Below are positions 8,261 through 16,367 of a DNA stretch of 64,000 nucleotides, in pieces. Positions within the stretch are counted from its first letter, which is position 1. Each line of letters starts with the position of its first letter. The position numbers were made by a program, and so were the translations under genes. The notes under the pieces were generated by a model that was not told where the DNA came from, did not search any database, and saw nothing but the letters and a program-made list of their open reading frames with translations. Source of the DNA: Bacteroides sp. (lineage in GTDB: Bacteria > Bacteroidota > Bacteroidia > Bacteroidales > Muribaculaceae); contig JAMPHF010000001.1 of assembly GCA_023663525.1 (NCBI GenBank), positions 263,710 through 327,709 on the forward strand, written 5' to 3'.

Positions 8261-9169
8261 ATGAATACAGAATCAATTTTTGAAAACAAAATGCTCGACT
8301 TCGACAAGGCGAAAGTTCAGCAACTCACACTCAACCAACTGGAGCGTACACACCGAGAGAACGATGTATACGGCAATCCGCTCCGGGGAATCTATCACTT
8401 CGAGCTTCTTCAAACGCTCATCAACGAGTGCAACAAGGTCGGCTACAATGTCGAGGTGTACGACCTCTTTGCCGCACAGAACAAAGACCGTAACACTCCA
8501 GGAGTCGTGTTGCTTCCGCAAGTGGAAGCTATCCACGGAGAAAGAGCTTTTGAAGCTCACATCCTGCGACGTGTGTTCGCAAACATCCGTATCACTGACT
8601 TCGATGATGAAGAAAAGACTACAAATCTCGCAGTCGCATTTCATCAGAAAGGCATTCAGGTCGGTTTCGGAAACATGGTGAAGATATGTCACAATCAGAC
8701 AATGCTCTGTGCTGACAAGTATATCGCCACTTACAATGAGCGAGGCAAGGGCAGGGGTGAAGCTATCTCGATACCGCAAGTTCTCGATGTCGTGAAGTCA
8801 TGGCTTGTTGACGCTCGTCAGATTATCATCACAGAACGTGAAAAGATTGAACGAATGAAAGAGATTGAGGTCGGGATTCAGCAAGCCATGCTCTTGATCG
8901 GGATGCTGACTGCTATCCGTGTCAAGTGTGATTCAGCGTACCAGACAATCAAACTCAATCAGACATATCCGCTGAATCAGGCTCAAATTACCCGATTCAC
9001 TGAAAGTCTGCTCCTGAAGTACGATGAATCTGGCAGAGTATCTGCATGGGATTTATACAACGCTGCGACCGACCTCTATAAAGCGGACGCAATGGATATT
9101 CCGGCACTCATGCCCCAAAACCGTGCAATGGTGAGATTCCTTGACGAGCAATTACATTTCGATAACTAA
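8261..9169 (+). CDS. conserved phage protein of unknown function (302 aa)
   Basis: The largest gene of the plus-strand cassette apart from the ADP-ribosylglycohydrolase. I do not recognise a family with confidence. The middle (residues 105-160) has a strand-rich core with GFGNMVKICHNQTMLCADKY, loosely reminiscent of DUF932-type phage proteins. The last third is helical with a hydrophobic QQAMLLIGMLTAIRV helix. The start is preceded directly by CAACGCA. Function is not assigned. Confidence 0.65.
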   Translation: MNTESIFENKMLDFDKAKVQQLTLNQLERTHRENDVYGNPLRGIYHFELLQTLINECNKVGYNVEVYDLFAAQNKDRNTPGVVLLPQVEAIHGERAFEAHILRRVFANIRITDFDDEEKTTNLAVAFHQKGIQVGFGNMVKICHNQTMLCADKYIATYNERGKGRGEAISIPQVLDVVKSWLVDARQIIITEREKIERMKEIEVGIQQAMLLIGMLTAIRVKCDSAYQTIKLNQTYPLNQAQITRFTESLLLKYDESGRVSAWDLYNAATDLYKADAMDIPALMPQNRAMVRFLDEQLHFDN

Positions 9170-9229
9170 ATCATCAACAAGCGAGGGGTGGCAAGCTCCG
9201 TCACCTCTCGCACTAAAATAAGCCAAACA

Positions 9230-9403
9230 ATGAGACACTTCATCGTTCAAATAAGAGAAGTTGGTCGCTCTCACATCATCGAGAGTGAATACAAAGGAGA
9301 GATAGACCGCAAAGGCATAATCGAATTTTACGGACTTAAACAGCCGGATGTGGAATGGTATAACATCATCGAAGTAACAGATAAAGACAATGAACAGATT
9401 TAA
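9230..9403 (+). CDS. unknown small phage protein (57 aa)
   Basis: Starts at MRHFIVQIRE (9230). An upstream in-frame ATG at 9188 adds 14 residues but sits only 19 bases past the previous stop. Not recognised. It ends inside the next gene (14-base overlap), which supports real, coupled translation. Confidence 0.5.
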   Translation: MRHFIVQIREVGRSHIIESEYKGEIDRKGIIEFYGLKQPDVEWYNIIEVTDKDNEQI

Positions 9404-9638
9404 TCTACCTGAGACAATGGAAGCTGCCCGAAAGTGGGTAGCGGATGGCAAGCCGTGTACTTCAACCTATGGGCTTGCGTATCGCGGAGCCGGACAAGGA
9501 CGCATCAGTCAAGCCGAAGCCGAGGAAAAAATCAAGTGCCACACATGGGGCATGGGATTCTACACGCTGTTTTGGCGAGAGTTTGATGGCGAAACGGTTC
9601 TCAATTTTACAGAATATGGAGAAAATGACCTTTACTAA
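9390..9638 (+). CDS. unknown small phage protein (82 aa)
   Basis: Not recognised. Rich in aromatic residues in its C-terminal half (WGMGFYTLFWREF) with a GLAYRGAGQGRIS loop near residue 30. The start overlaps the previous gene by 14 bases. Confidence 0.6.
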   Translation: MNRFNLPETMEAARKWVADGKPCTSTYGLAYRGAGQGRISQAEAEEKIKCHTWGMGFYTLFWREFDGETVLNFTEYGENDLY

Positions 9639-9649
9639 GCGACTGGAAA

Positions 9650-10033
9650 ATGAAAAAGGCTCAAATTATACGAACAGGCGCAATCGTGTCGATTGACACC
9701 TCGATAGAGAGCAAGAACGGTACTCTGTGGCACGTTTACGGTACACAGAACTACATTCTCGAAGACGAATTGAGATTCTTGAATCTCGACAGTATATGGG
9801 ATTTCATCATGGTATGGCATCCGAACTATAACCATAGCGATGAAATAGCATGGATTGATGACCTCGATTGCGCTCTTGATAACGAGTGCGATGAAGAAAA
9901 GCTCTCTCGCATCATTCAACAATGGGGAGCAACTACCGAAGAATGGATTCGTCATAAATCAGAGCTTGAAAAGCTCGTGTTCAGTGAAGCTCTCGATAAC
10001 TACTATCAAAATCTACGCGGTCATTACCTCTAA
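9650..10033 (+). CDS. unknown acidic phage protein (127 aa)
   Basis: Not recognised. Net acidic with many tryptophan and aspartate residues (DSIWDFIMVWHPNYNHSDEIAWIDDL region, residues 47-74). Small acidic proteins in phage accessory cassettes are often inhibitors of host enzymes or DNA mimics, but nothing here proves that. It starts 11 bases after the preceding stop. Confidence 0.6.
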   Translation: MKKAQIIRTGAIVSIDTSIESKNGTLWHVYGTQNYILEDELRFLNLDSIWDFIMVWHPNYNHSDEIAWIDDLDCALDNECDEEKLSRIIQQWGATTEEWIRHKSELEKLVFSEALDNYYQNLRGHYL

Positions 10034-10127
10034 GGCTTGAAAAGCCACGTTCCTTGCGGTTCTTTCAGTCAAATTGATGCAACACACATTTCATCGGTCA
10101 GGCAATCGAGAATCGCAAGGAAATTCG

Positions 10128-10135
10128 TAACTTTG
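10128..10135 (+). promoter_or_regulatory. promoter -7 box TAACTTTG for the ADP-ribosylglycohydrolase operon
   Basis: TAACTTTG matches the Bacteroidetes -7 box and lies 25 bases ahead of the start at 10161. The 127-base gap 10034-10160 otherwise holds no gene. No good -33 box is visible, so activity could be weak or activator-dependent. Confidence 0.5.
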
Positions 10136-10160
10136 CAATATCCTAAGTTTCAACGCAATT

Positions 10161-10397
10161 ATGGACTCGTCAAAAGTAGTACATATCCATTTCAAAGAGC
10201 CTTTTATCGGGATGACCGACCTCTATTTCGGTTCTCTCAAGGCTATCTACGACCAAGTGCCGGAAGATATTGTCGGCATAAAATACAAGTCACTCACAAA
10301 TGCCATTCGTGGCAGGGATTGTTATGAGAATAAGAACTGCGTCATCCGCATAGGCGAGTTGATGCGTAAGTCAAACATCAGAAGTAAATCGGAGTAA
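10161..10397 (+). CDS. unknown small phage protein (78 aa)
   Basis: Not recognised. Starts three bases after a CAACGCA leader. Mixed sequence with a GMTDLYFGSLKAIYDQVPED segment and a basic C-terminus (LMRKSNIRSKSE). Its last base is the first base of the next start (TAATGA junction), so the genes from here to 11763 form a tight operon with the ADP-ribosylglycohydrolase. Confidence 0.6.
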   Translation: MDSSKVVHIHFKEPFIGMTDLYFGSLKAIYDQVPEDIVGIKYKSLTNAIRGRDCYENKNCVIRIGELMRKSNIRSKSE

Positions 10398-10639
10398 TGA
10401 TAAAACGAAATAAGATATGGGATAGAACATTCAGCGAAGACCGCAATCATATCATTTTATCGTATAATGGATTGCGTGACTTGCAGATACAATGCTTTTT
10501 CCATTGGAATAAAGATAGGGCTGTTAATGTAAAAGTTAATGGCATAGAATTAAAGCCAACTCCAAAAATTAAGACTTTCAATGAGTTTAAACATTGGGTG
10601 GGCGATAACATAGAACGACTCGATAAATATATAACTTAA
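10397..10639 (+). CDS. unknown small phage protein (80 aa)
   Basis: Not recognised. Basic, AT-rich coding with codon use closer to that of the next gene than to the structural genes. The stop at 10639 abuts the ATG of the ADP-ribosylglycohydrolase with no gap, so it is translationally coupled to it. Confidence 0.6.
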   Translation: MIKRNKIWDRTFSEDRNHIILSYNGLRDLQIQCFFHWNKDRAVNVKVNGIELKPTPKIKTFNEFKHWVGDNIERLDKYIT

Positions 10640-11422
10640 ATGATAGGAGCAATAATAGGCGATATAGCCGGTTCTCGTTTTGAGTTTAATAATACTCACG
10701 ATTATAATTTTCAGATATTCCATCCTGATTGCAATTATACAGATGACACAATCTGCTCGGTGGCGGTCGCAGATGCAATCCTACGGGACATTGACTACAA
10801 AGATAGTCTCTTGTATTGGTGTCGCAAATATCCGTGTCCTATGGGGGCTTATGGTGGTTCATTCTCTCGGTGGATTCATTCTGCGAATCCACAACCGTAT
10901 AACTCGTTTGGCAATGGAGCGGCAATGCGTGTGTCGCCGGTGGCATGGGCTTTCAATAGTGAGCCGGACGTGATTCGACAAGCGATGATGACGGCACTGC
11001 CGTCACACAATCACCCTGACGGCATAATAGGAGCTTCTGCTGTCGCTTTATTGATTTTTTACAATCGACAAGTAAGAGACCGTAGCAATTGCGATGTTAT
11101 ATGCGATGATATGATGACACACTACTACGGAGCGCATTTCAATTGGAAAAGCAACTTGCCGAAGCCGGGTGTGTTCGATGAAACGTGTCAGGGTTGTGTA
11201 CCTCTTGCGTGGGAGATTGCTAAAGATAGTCGCTCATTCGAGGATGCAATTCGTAATGCAGTCGCTTATGGCGGCGATTCTGACACACTCGGAGCAATCG
11301 TCGGCTCGATTGCCGAAGCAAGATTCGGAGTGCCGGTTCAGATGCAGAAAGTGGCAATGAATATGCTCCCTGCCGATATGCTTAAAGTTGTAGTAAAATT
11401 CATACAAAAATATCAGCACTAA
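10640..11422 (+). CDS. ADP-ribosylglycohydrolase (DraG/ARH family)
   Basis: 260 residues, close to the family length. It shows the DraG/ARH signatures: GAIIGDIAGSRFE at residues 3-15, TDDT at 34-37, a SHNHPDG segment in the middle, and GGDSDT at 211-216. The two acidic clusters supply the ligands of the binuclear magnesium centre. These enzymes remove ADP-ribose from arginine and related targets. It lies in an operon of small unknown genes and converges on a MuF protein that ends in an ADP-ribosyltransferase domain. Immunity against that domain, reversal of its action after infection, or reversal of host ADP-ribosylating defences are all possible. The enzyme class is clear; the role is inferred. 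Confidence 0.9.
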   Translation: MIGAIIGDIAGSRFEFNNTHDYNFQIFHPDCNYTDDTICSVAVADAILRDIDYKDSLLYWCRKYPCPMGAYGGSFSRWIHSANPQPYNSFGNGAAMRVSPVAWAFNSEPDVIRQAMMTALPSHNHPDGIIGASAVALLIFYNRQVRDRSNCDVICDDMMTHYYGAHFNWKSNLPKPGVFDETCQGCVPLAWEIAKDSRSFEDAIRNAVAYGGDSDTLGAIVGSIAEARFGVPVQMQKVAMNMLPADMLKVVVKFIQKYQH

Positions 11423-11763
11423 TGAATAAAAATGACTTACTAAGGTTCTGCCGGTATTACCACTGCGAGAATGAAAATCCTTTTAGATCTGGAGATAAGT
11501 CTTTGCTGTGGGATTATGAGCGCAAATGGGTTGACATGACACAATCAAGTTTATCAAAGAATCGAGATTCAGAATCAACAGATGTTTTTGGTGATATGCT
11601 CGATGACTATGTTAATGCCGGCCTTGCCCAATTTGAATCGCATGACAATACTCCGGCAACGCTGAAAGCTCTACTCTTTAATCGCTACTGTTATTGGAAT
11701 AGTGGGTCAATGCTTGATTGCGTACCGGGATTCAAGCAATTCTACAAAGAGAACTATCGTTGA
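11422..11763 (+). CDS. unknown 113-aa protein coupled to the ADP-ribosylglycohydrolase
   Basis: Starts within the stop of the glycohydrolase gene (TAATGA) and ends at the bidirectional terminator, facing the MuF-ART gene. Not recognised. Acidic, cysteine- and tyrosine-rich in the N-terminus (FCRYYHCENENPFRSG), with NRYCYWNSGSMLDC near residue 90. Position and coupling make it a candidate partner of the glycohydrolase or a second immunity factor; no motif supports either directly. Confidence 0.65.
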   Translation: MNKNDLLRFCRYYHCENENPFRSGDKSLLWDYERKWVDMTQSSLSKNRDSESTDVFGDMLDDYVNAGLAQFESHDNTPATLKALLFNRYCYWNSGSMLDCVPGFKQFYKENYR

Positions 11764-11792
11764 GAAAGAGCCTCGTGCATGAGGCTCTTTCT
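11763..11792. terminator. bidirectional intrinsic terminator
   Basis: A 12-base perfect inverted repeat, AGAAAGAGCCTC / GAGGCTCTTTCT, around a six-base loop, placed exactly between the convergent genes ending at 11763 and 11794. A-rich and T-rich ends of the stem serve both directions. Confidence 0.8.
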
Positions 11793-11793
11793 G

Positions 11794-14658
11794 TCATTTG
11801 AAAGGATAACCACCGACATAGGGGAAAGTCACTGGCTTCTGTTCGATAATATCAACATCAACAAACCATGTTCCGCTATCGTCTTTCTTTATTTTCGTGA
11901 TTCTGAATTTCGTTCCTCGCTGAATGAGAATCTCGCTCTCTTTGCCGAAAGACACTTGTTCGTCATCACCATTCCAGTTTTTACCTGAGCCTGCTCCGAA
12001 AGCTGAAAACGGCTCACAGTACATTGCTTTAGTGCCTTTCGGAGCATAAATATTGAAAATTACACTGCCACTAAAACCTTTGCCTTTAGCAACTCCGGCA
12101 GACCAAAAAGCACCCTCGACACCCTCTGCGCCTATTAATGCCATAATCTCATCGTCTGTCGCTGTCGCATAATTTGACAATCCGAACTTCTTCAATGCAA
12201 CTAAGCCGTCTCCACGTTGCAGCCACATATCGAAGTCATAGGTCGATTTATCAATAATGCTCTCGATTAAGGGGATTCGTTTCAATCCTCGTTGTGCTTT
12301 TGTTTCTGAGCCGTAGTAAGTCAGACCGCGCAATGGTTCATTGATATTGTGATATTCCTCAGTATATCCATAAATCGCATTACGCTCACTTTGACTTGCA
12401 GCTTTCCAAACAGTTCCGCAATTGGCTCTGAGTTTACTGTCAGCTTCAGCGGTGTCCTTAGCCCACATTGCTGCGTCTCTGCGTTCTTGCGTGTAGGCTT
12501 CATCTCCGAATTGTTCGGATGTAGTTTTGATTGCTTTCTTCTCGGCATTTTTAGCTGCTGCCTTTTCTTGTAGAGCTTTACGTTTCTCCGCATAGTCGAG
12601 CTTTCCTTTGACAAGTGACATATCTGCTCCCGAACTAAGCAATGATTCTGCTTCTGAGACAGCCTTTGATATAGTGGTCGCTTTCGGATGCTCTGCGATA
12701 TATGCTTTCAGAACTGATATTTGCTGTTGAGCGGACTTGACTGCGATATTGTAGTTGACTTCTTCGAGCTTTTTCAGGTATGCAGACTGAGACACTTTCC
12801 ATGTCGCGTATTTAGATTGTACTCCGTGCATATTGCCACCGAGGAAGTCGATTGCTTCAAATTTGAGTTTCTTGGCAAGTTCTTCATCGGATAGGTATGA
12901 CCAATCTGCGAGTTTCTTCTTGACGGCATTATGGACTTGAATCAGTTCCGACATTGAGAACTGTTTGTGCCACTCGTGAACGTCAGGAATTAGATTCGAG
13001 AGCGATGCTTCTTGCTTCTTCATCGCCAACACGGATTGAGCCAATGAGCGAGTTTCCTGATTAATCAGAGCAATATTGCCTGACTTCAATGCCTTGTTCA
13101 ATGCTTCGATGTCGATTTCTCCGTAAGTGGTAGCCACTTTCGCCACGTTTCCGGCTGTAATCTTGATTTGCTTCTGTTTCGCGGAAAGAGCGAGAGCAAG
13201 CTGCCTTGTCTCTGATTGAATGAATGACGAATCGCCTGATGATAATGCCGTGGTGAGTGCGCTCGTGTCGATATTCATGCCGTTAAATCGGCTTGATACG
13301 ACACCGAGAACATTGTTCGCAGTAGCATTGATTCTCTCCACTCTGATACGTTCTGCTTCTGCGGCCGCTTTCTCCTGTGCGATGCGTTCTTGACGCTCCT
13401 GCCAACTGAGCTTGATTTTTTCGATGTCCTCAGGGGTTCGCGCTTCATGCCTTTTCTCGGCAATTTCAAGCGGTGAGAGCTTCTTTAATTCCGGGTGAAG
13501 TATCTCGTCAATCGCTCGTGCGTTATTGCGGATAAAGTACGGATCTGAGCCTCTACTGCGAGATGCAATGATATTATCCTCATTATCCCTGACCCATGTC
13601 TTAAATTCGTCAGGATAGTCTTTGATTTGACGCTTCCTGCATTTGTCATGCAGGACACGCTCCCAATCCTCGCCCTTGAAAAAAGCGTCATTCATCTCTG
13701 CCATCACATCATCTTCAACGAGAATCGGAGTGACGAAACAGAAGCACTGAGGATGCCAACCATCGAAAACAAAGTCTTTAGGGTAATCTCCTGCAAGTGT
13801 GTCGCAAATATCACGCTTCGGATGATTACGCGATAACTGCACTCGCTGACCGATGACAAAATCCATATCAGCCCACCGTTCATTGTCGGCTCTGCGGTAT
13901 GCTATGTTTGTCTCGGTACGAGCGACACGCATAGCGTTTTGTGCTGATGACTTGTAATAACCCGCCCCCGTCCATTGGTCTTTGTAGCTGCTCTTGTCGT
14001 AGTCAATCCAAGTCACTTTGCCGGTGTCCGGGTCTTTCACTCGTTTCTTCCATTTACGCTTCCACTCGCCCGACTCCGGGTCTTTGTAACGGAATCTGCG
14101 AAACATTAAATCGGGGTCGTTGAGATACAGACGGACTTTGCGAGACATTGAAGCCGCTGATTCTCCCTCCCCGACAGATACGGTGATTGCCACTTCCATT
14201 TCGTCACGGAGTTGACGGACGGATTTCCACACACGTTGAGACAGATTCAGACCTCGCTCACTGCGATTGATGAAAGCCGTCATCGCCGCATTATTTCGTT
14301 CAGTCCATGCGGTAAACTCCGGCGATTCGAGAACTGATTTACCGAAATGGGATTTAACAAGTGTGTCGCACTCTGTGTTGGCTTGCGCCCATTCAAGACG
14401 GATTCCTCGCTCGATTGCCATAGTCGCAGTCGCATGAAGTTGCCGTAACAATCGCTCGACCTCTTTCTGTTTCTTTATGCTTTCTGCATCGAAAGAAAAC
14501 ATCTCTCCATCGTCAAGATGTGGCACGGATTTATTCAGTGCGAGTATCTGATTGACTGTTGCGGCAAACAGTGTGCGCACACGCTCGGCATAGGCTTCGG
14601 TGCGCTTGATTCGCGCCAAAGTCAGAGCTTTCATATCTGTCTTTTTCAGACTTGCCAT
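11794..14658 (-). CDS. MuF-type head protein with C-terminal ADP-ribosyltransferase domain
   Basis: 954 residues, about twice the usual MuF length. The N-terminal 330 residues are MuF/SPP1 gp7-like: AMRVARTETNIAYRRAD near 245, an HPKRDICDTLAGDYP segment near 290 and a cysteine pair in WHPQCFC near 310. A long alpha-helical linker (roughly 400-710) follows. From about 717 the protein has an R-S-E transferase pattern: WLQRGDG with Arg815, AFWSAG with Ser853, and a KESE motif giving Glu907-x-Glu909, the signature of arginine-directed ADP-ribosyltransferases. MuF proteins sit in the head near the portal and can enter the cell. Stops just before the shared terminator, opposite an ADP-ribosylglycohydrolase operon. 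Domain calls are by motif; substrate unknown. Confidence 0.85.
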   Translation of the reverse strand: MASLKKTDMKALTLARIKRTEAYAERVRTLFAATVNQILALNKSVPHLDDGEMFSFDAESIKKQKEVERLLRQLHATATMAIERGIRLEWAQANTECDTLVKSHFGKSVLESPEFTAWTERNNAAMTAFINRSERGLNLSQRVWKSVRQLRDEMEVAITVSVGEGESAASMSRKVRLYLNDPDLMFRRFRYKDPESGEWKRKWKKRVKDPDTGKVTWIDYDKSSYKDQWTGAGYYKSSAQNAMRVARTETNIAYRRADNERWADMDFVIGQRVQLSRNHPKRDICDTLAGDYPKDFVFDGWHPQCFCFVTPILVEDDVMAEMNDAFFKGEDWERVLHDKCRKRQIKDYPDEFKTWVRDNEDNIIASRSRGSDPYFIRNNARAIDEILHPELKKLSPLEIAEKRHEARTPEDIEKIKLSWQERQERIAQEKAAAEAERIRVERINATANNVLGVVSSRFNGMNIDTSALTTALSSGDSSFIQSETRQLALALSAKQKQIKITAGNVAKVATTYGEIDIEALNKALKSGNIALINQETRSLAQSVLAMKKQEASLSNLIPDVHEWHKQFSMSELIQVHNAVKKKLADWSYLSDEELAKKLKFEAIDFLGGNMHGVQSKYATWKVSQSAYLKKLEEVNYNIAVKSAQQQISVLKAYIAEHPKATTISKAVSEAESLLSSGADMSLVKGKLDYAEKRKALQEKAAAKNAEKKAIKTTSEQFGDEAYTQERRDAAMWAKDTAEADSKLRANCGTVWKAASQSERNAIYGYTEEYHNINEPLRGLTYYGSETKAQRGLKRIPLIESIIDKSTYDFDMWLQRGDGLVALKKFGLSNYATATDDEIMALIGAEGVEGAFWSAGVAKGKGFSGSVIFNIYAPKGTKAMYCEPFSAFGAGSGKNWNGDDEQVSFGKESEILIQRGTKFRITKIKKDDSGTWFVDVDIIEQKPVTFPYVGGYPFK

Positions 14659-14660
14659 AT

Positions 14661-14861
14661 TCAGTATTCTTCGGGGTAATAATCTTCGTCTACGACTTCG
14701 CTTGGAGCTTCAATAGGGTACTGTACGAATCCTATCGGACGGCGAGTTCCCTTAATCGTGTCAGTATATTCGGACGCATATACACAGATACCGAATACAA
14801 TCAATTCAGTCCTCGTCACGTCATCTGTTTCTGTAATTCGCTTCTTGATTAAGGGTCTCAT
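14661..14861 (-). CDS. unknown small protein between portal and MuF genes (66 aa)
   Basis: Begins in the portal stop (ATGA overlap) and ends two bases before the MuF start, so it is part of the head operon. Not recognised. Ends in an acidic, tyrosine-rich tail (VVDEDYYPEEY). Strict coupling on both sides supports a real gene despite its size. Confidence 0.65.
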   Translation of the reverse strand: MRPLIKKRITETDDVTRTELIVFGICVYASEYTDTIKGTRRPIGFVQYPIEAPSEVVDEDYYPEEY

Positions 14862-16363
14862 TTCTCGCCGGGCTTGTTTTTGGGGTCATCATCGTCCTCG
14901 TCATCATTTTCGTTTCCACCTGAAAATGATTGCGGCCCAATTCCGTCTGTGTCGTTGAATATGGATTGCTGTTGCTTCAACCGCTCATCGGCCTCAGATT
15001 TTAGACGTTGTTTTTCGAGAACTACGTCAGTAATGAGAGGATTGCGCTCGATTGCTGTCTCATTCGACATGATTTCCGCATCGAGACAAGCTGCGATATT
15101 CTTGATGTCGGTCTCGATGTCCTCACCAAACGGCTCTTGAAATTCATGTGCGACTTGTAGGTTCTCGCATTGCTCGTGTAGTGACACATCAAGGACATTG
15201 CCTATGATGGCCGTAATGAGTGAGCCGGTGCGGTCGAGCATTTCATCGTGTGTCTCTTTGCGCTTCGAGGCTTTGATGTCGGCTAACATCATTACAGTGC
15301 GGAGAGCCTTTGCCGATAACTGCGATATTGATTTCAGGGTGTCGAGCGTGATGTTCGGGGTGAATGACTTTGAGAGAATCTGCATTTGCAGCCATTCAAG
15401 CTCGTCTTTCTTCGATTGTGGGGCATTATCCCATGTGACGTATTTCATCGCCTTATCCACGCCCTCCTTGTCATTGGTGAACAATGTCTTTGCAGCTTCT
15501 TTTTTGTCGGGGAGATTCTTGATAAGCTCCGATGACATGATTGCAATCGGGTCTGCAAAGTAGTCGTTTGTGTCAGCAGTGCGAGACGCAATCATCTCCT
15601 CACGGTGTATTAGTTCCTCTACCCCTTGCCACTCTTTTTCTTGCTGAAAGAGAATGACAGGAATCTTGCCGATGAAGTTAGTCTCAGGCACGACATTCCA
15701 TCCGAGCGATTCTTTTGTGCATCTGTAAATGACTTCGGGCGTGTATATGTCGAAGTGATATACGACGTGGTCGTTCTTTTCACGGACATTATAACCCCAC
15801 GCCACTGAGATAAGATTCTCGTACTGGTCCCAACGGCAATATATCTCGTCACCCTTGCTTTTTGCGAGTACACGAATTTGCACGTCCGGCTGTCCGTCTT
15901 CATCCTTGAATACACGGAACAGCATTGCACTCTCTGTTTCCTTACCGGCGAGACGTTTGCACTGTCGAATCTTGCTGTCGAATCGGGTACGTTTCAGAAC
16001 GTCCTGAAATTTAGCAAAAGCGTCATCAGTCCCTTCAGATAGTTGCGACCACTTGACAGGACGGCCATACAGGAACACAAGTGCGATTTCGTTGATGTAT
16101 GCCTGATAAGGCACAGGGAGCTTCCACACCGGCTCGAATCTGCGCTTGTTGCCTTTTTTGTCTGTGATTAGCTTCGGTTCTCGCTTCATAACCTCATGAG
16201 TGTCCGTTTCATATTCACGGATAGCGGCAAGTGCTTCGTTACCGCGAGTTGTCATGTGCGACTTGATTGCCGAGATGTCTCTCGCCGCAAGCAGTTCGTC
16301 AAACTCCTGCTTACGCCCTACAATCTGATTGATGTAGTTTGTGATAAATTGAAAAAGTTGCAT
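14858..16363 (-). CDS. phage portal protein (SPP1 gp6-like)
   Basis: 501 residues, standard for the SPP1-type portal family. The N-terminal region carries RREPKLI-like sequence, then YQAYINEIALVFLYGRPVKW near residue 85. An acidic, glutamine-rich C-terminus (GNENDDEDDDDPKNKPGEK) is typical. The portal forms the dodecameric DNA entry ring of the capsid. Placed between the terminase large subunit and the MuF gene, the canonical order. Stop overlaps the following small gene. Confidence 0.85.
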   Translation of the reverse strand: MQLFQFITNYINQIVGRKQEFDELLAARDISAIKSHMTTRGNEALAAIREYETDTHEVMKREPKLITDKKGNKRRFEPVWKLPVPYQAYINEIALVFLYGRPVKWSQLSEGTDDAFAKFQDVLKRTRFDSKIRQCKRLAGKETESAMLFRVFKDEDGQPDVQIRVLAKSKGDEIYCRWDQYENLISVAWGYNVREKNDHVVYHFDIYTPEVIYRCTKESLGWNVVPETNFIGKIPVILFQQEKEWQGVEELIHREEMIASRTADTNDYFADPIAIMSSELIKNLPDKKEAAKTLFTNDKEGVDKAMKYVTWDNAPQSKKDELEWLQMQILSKSFTPNITLDTLKSISQLSAKALRTVMMLADIKASKRKETHDEMLDRTGSLITAIIGNVLDVSLHEQCENLQVAHEFQEPFGEDIETDIKNIAACLDAEIMSNETAIERNPLITDVVLEKQRLKSEADERLKQQQSIFNDTDGIGPQSFSGGNENDDEDDDDPKNKPGEK

Positions 16364-16367
16364 ATCG

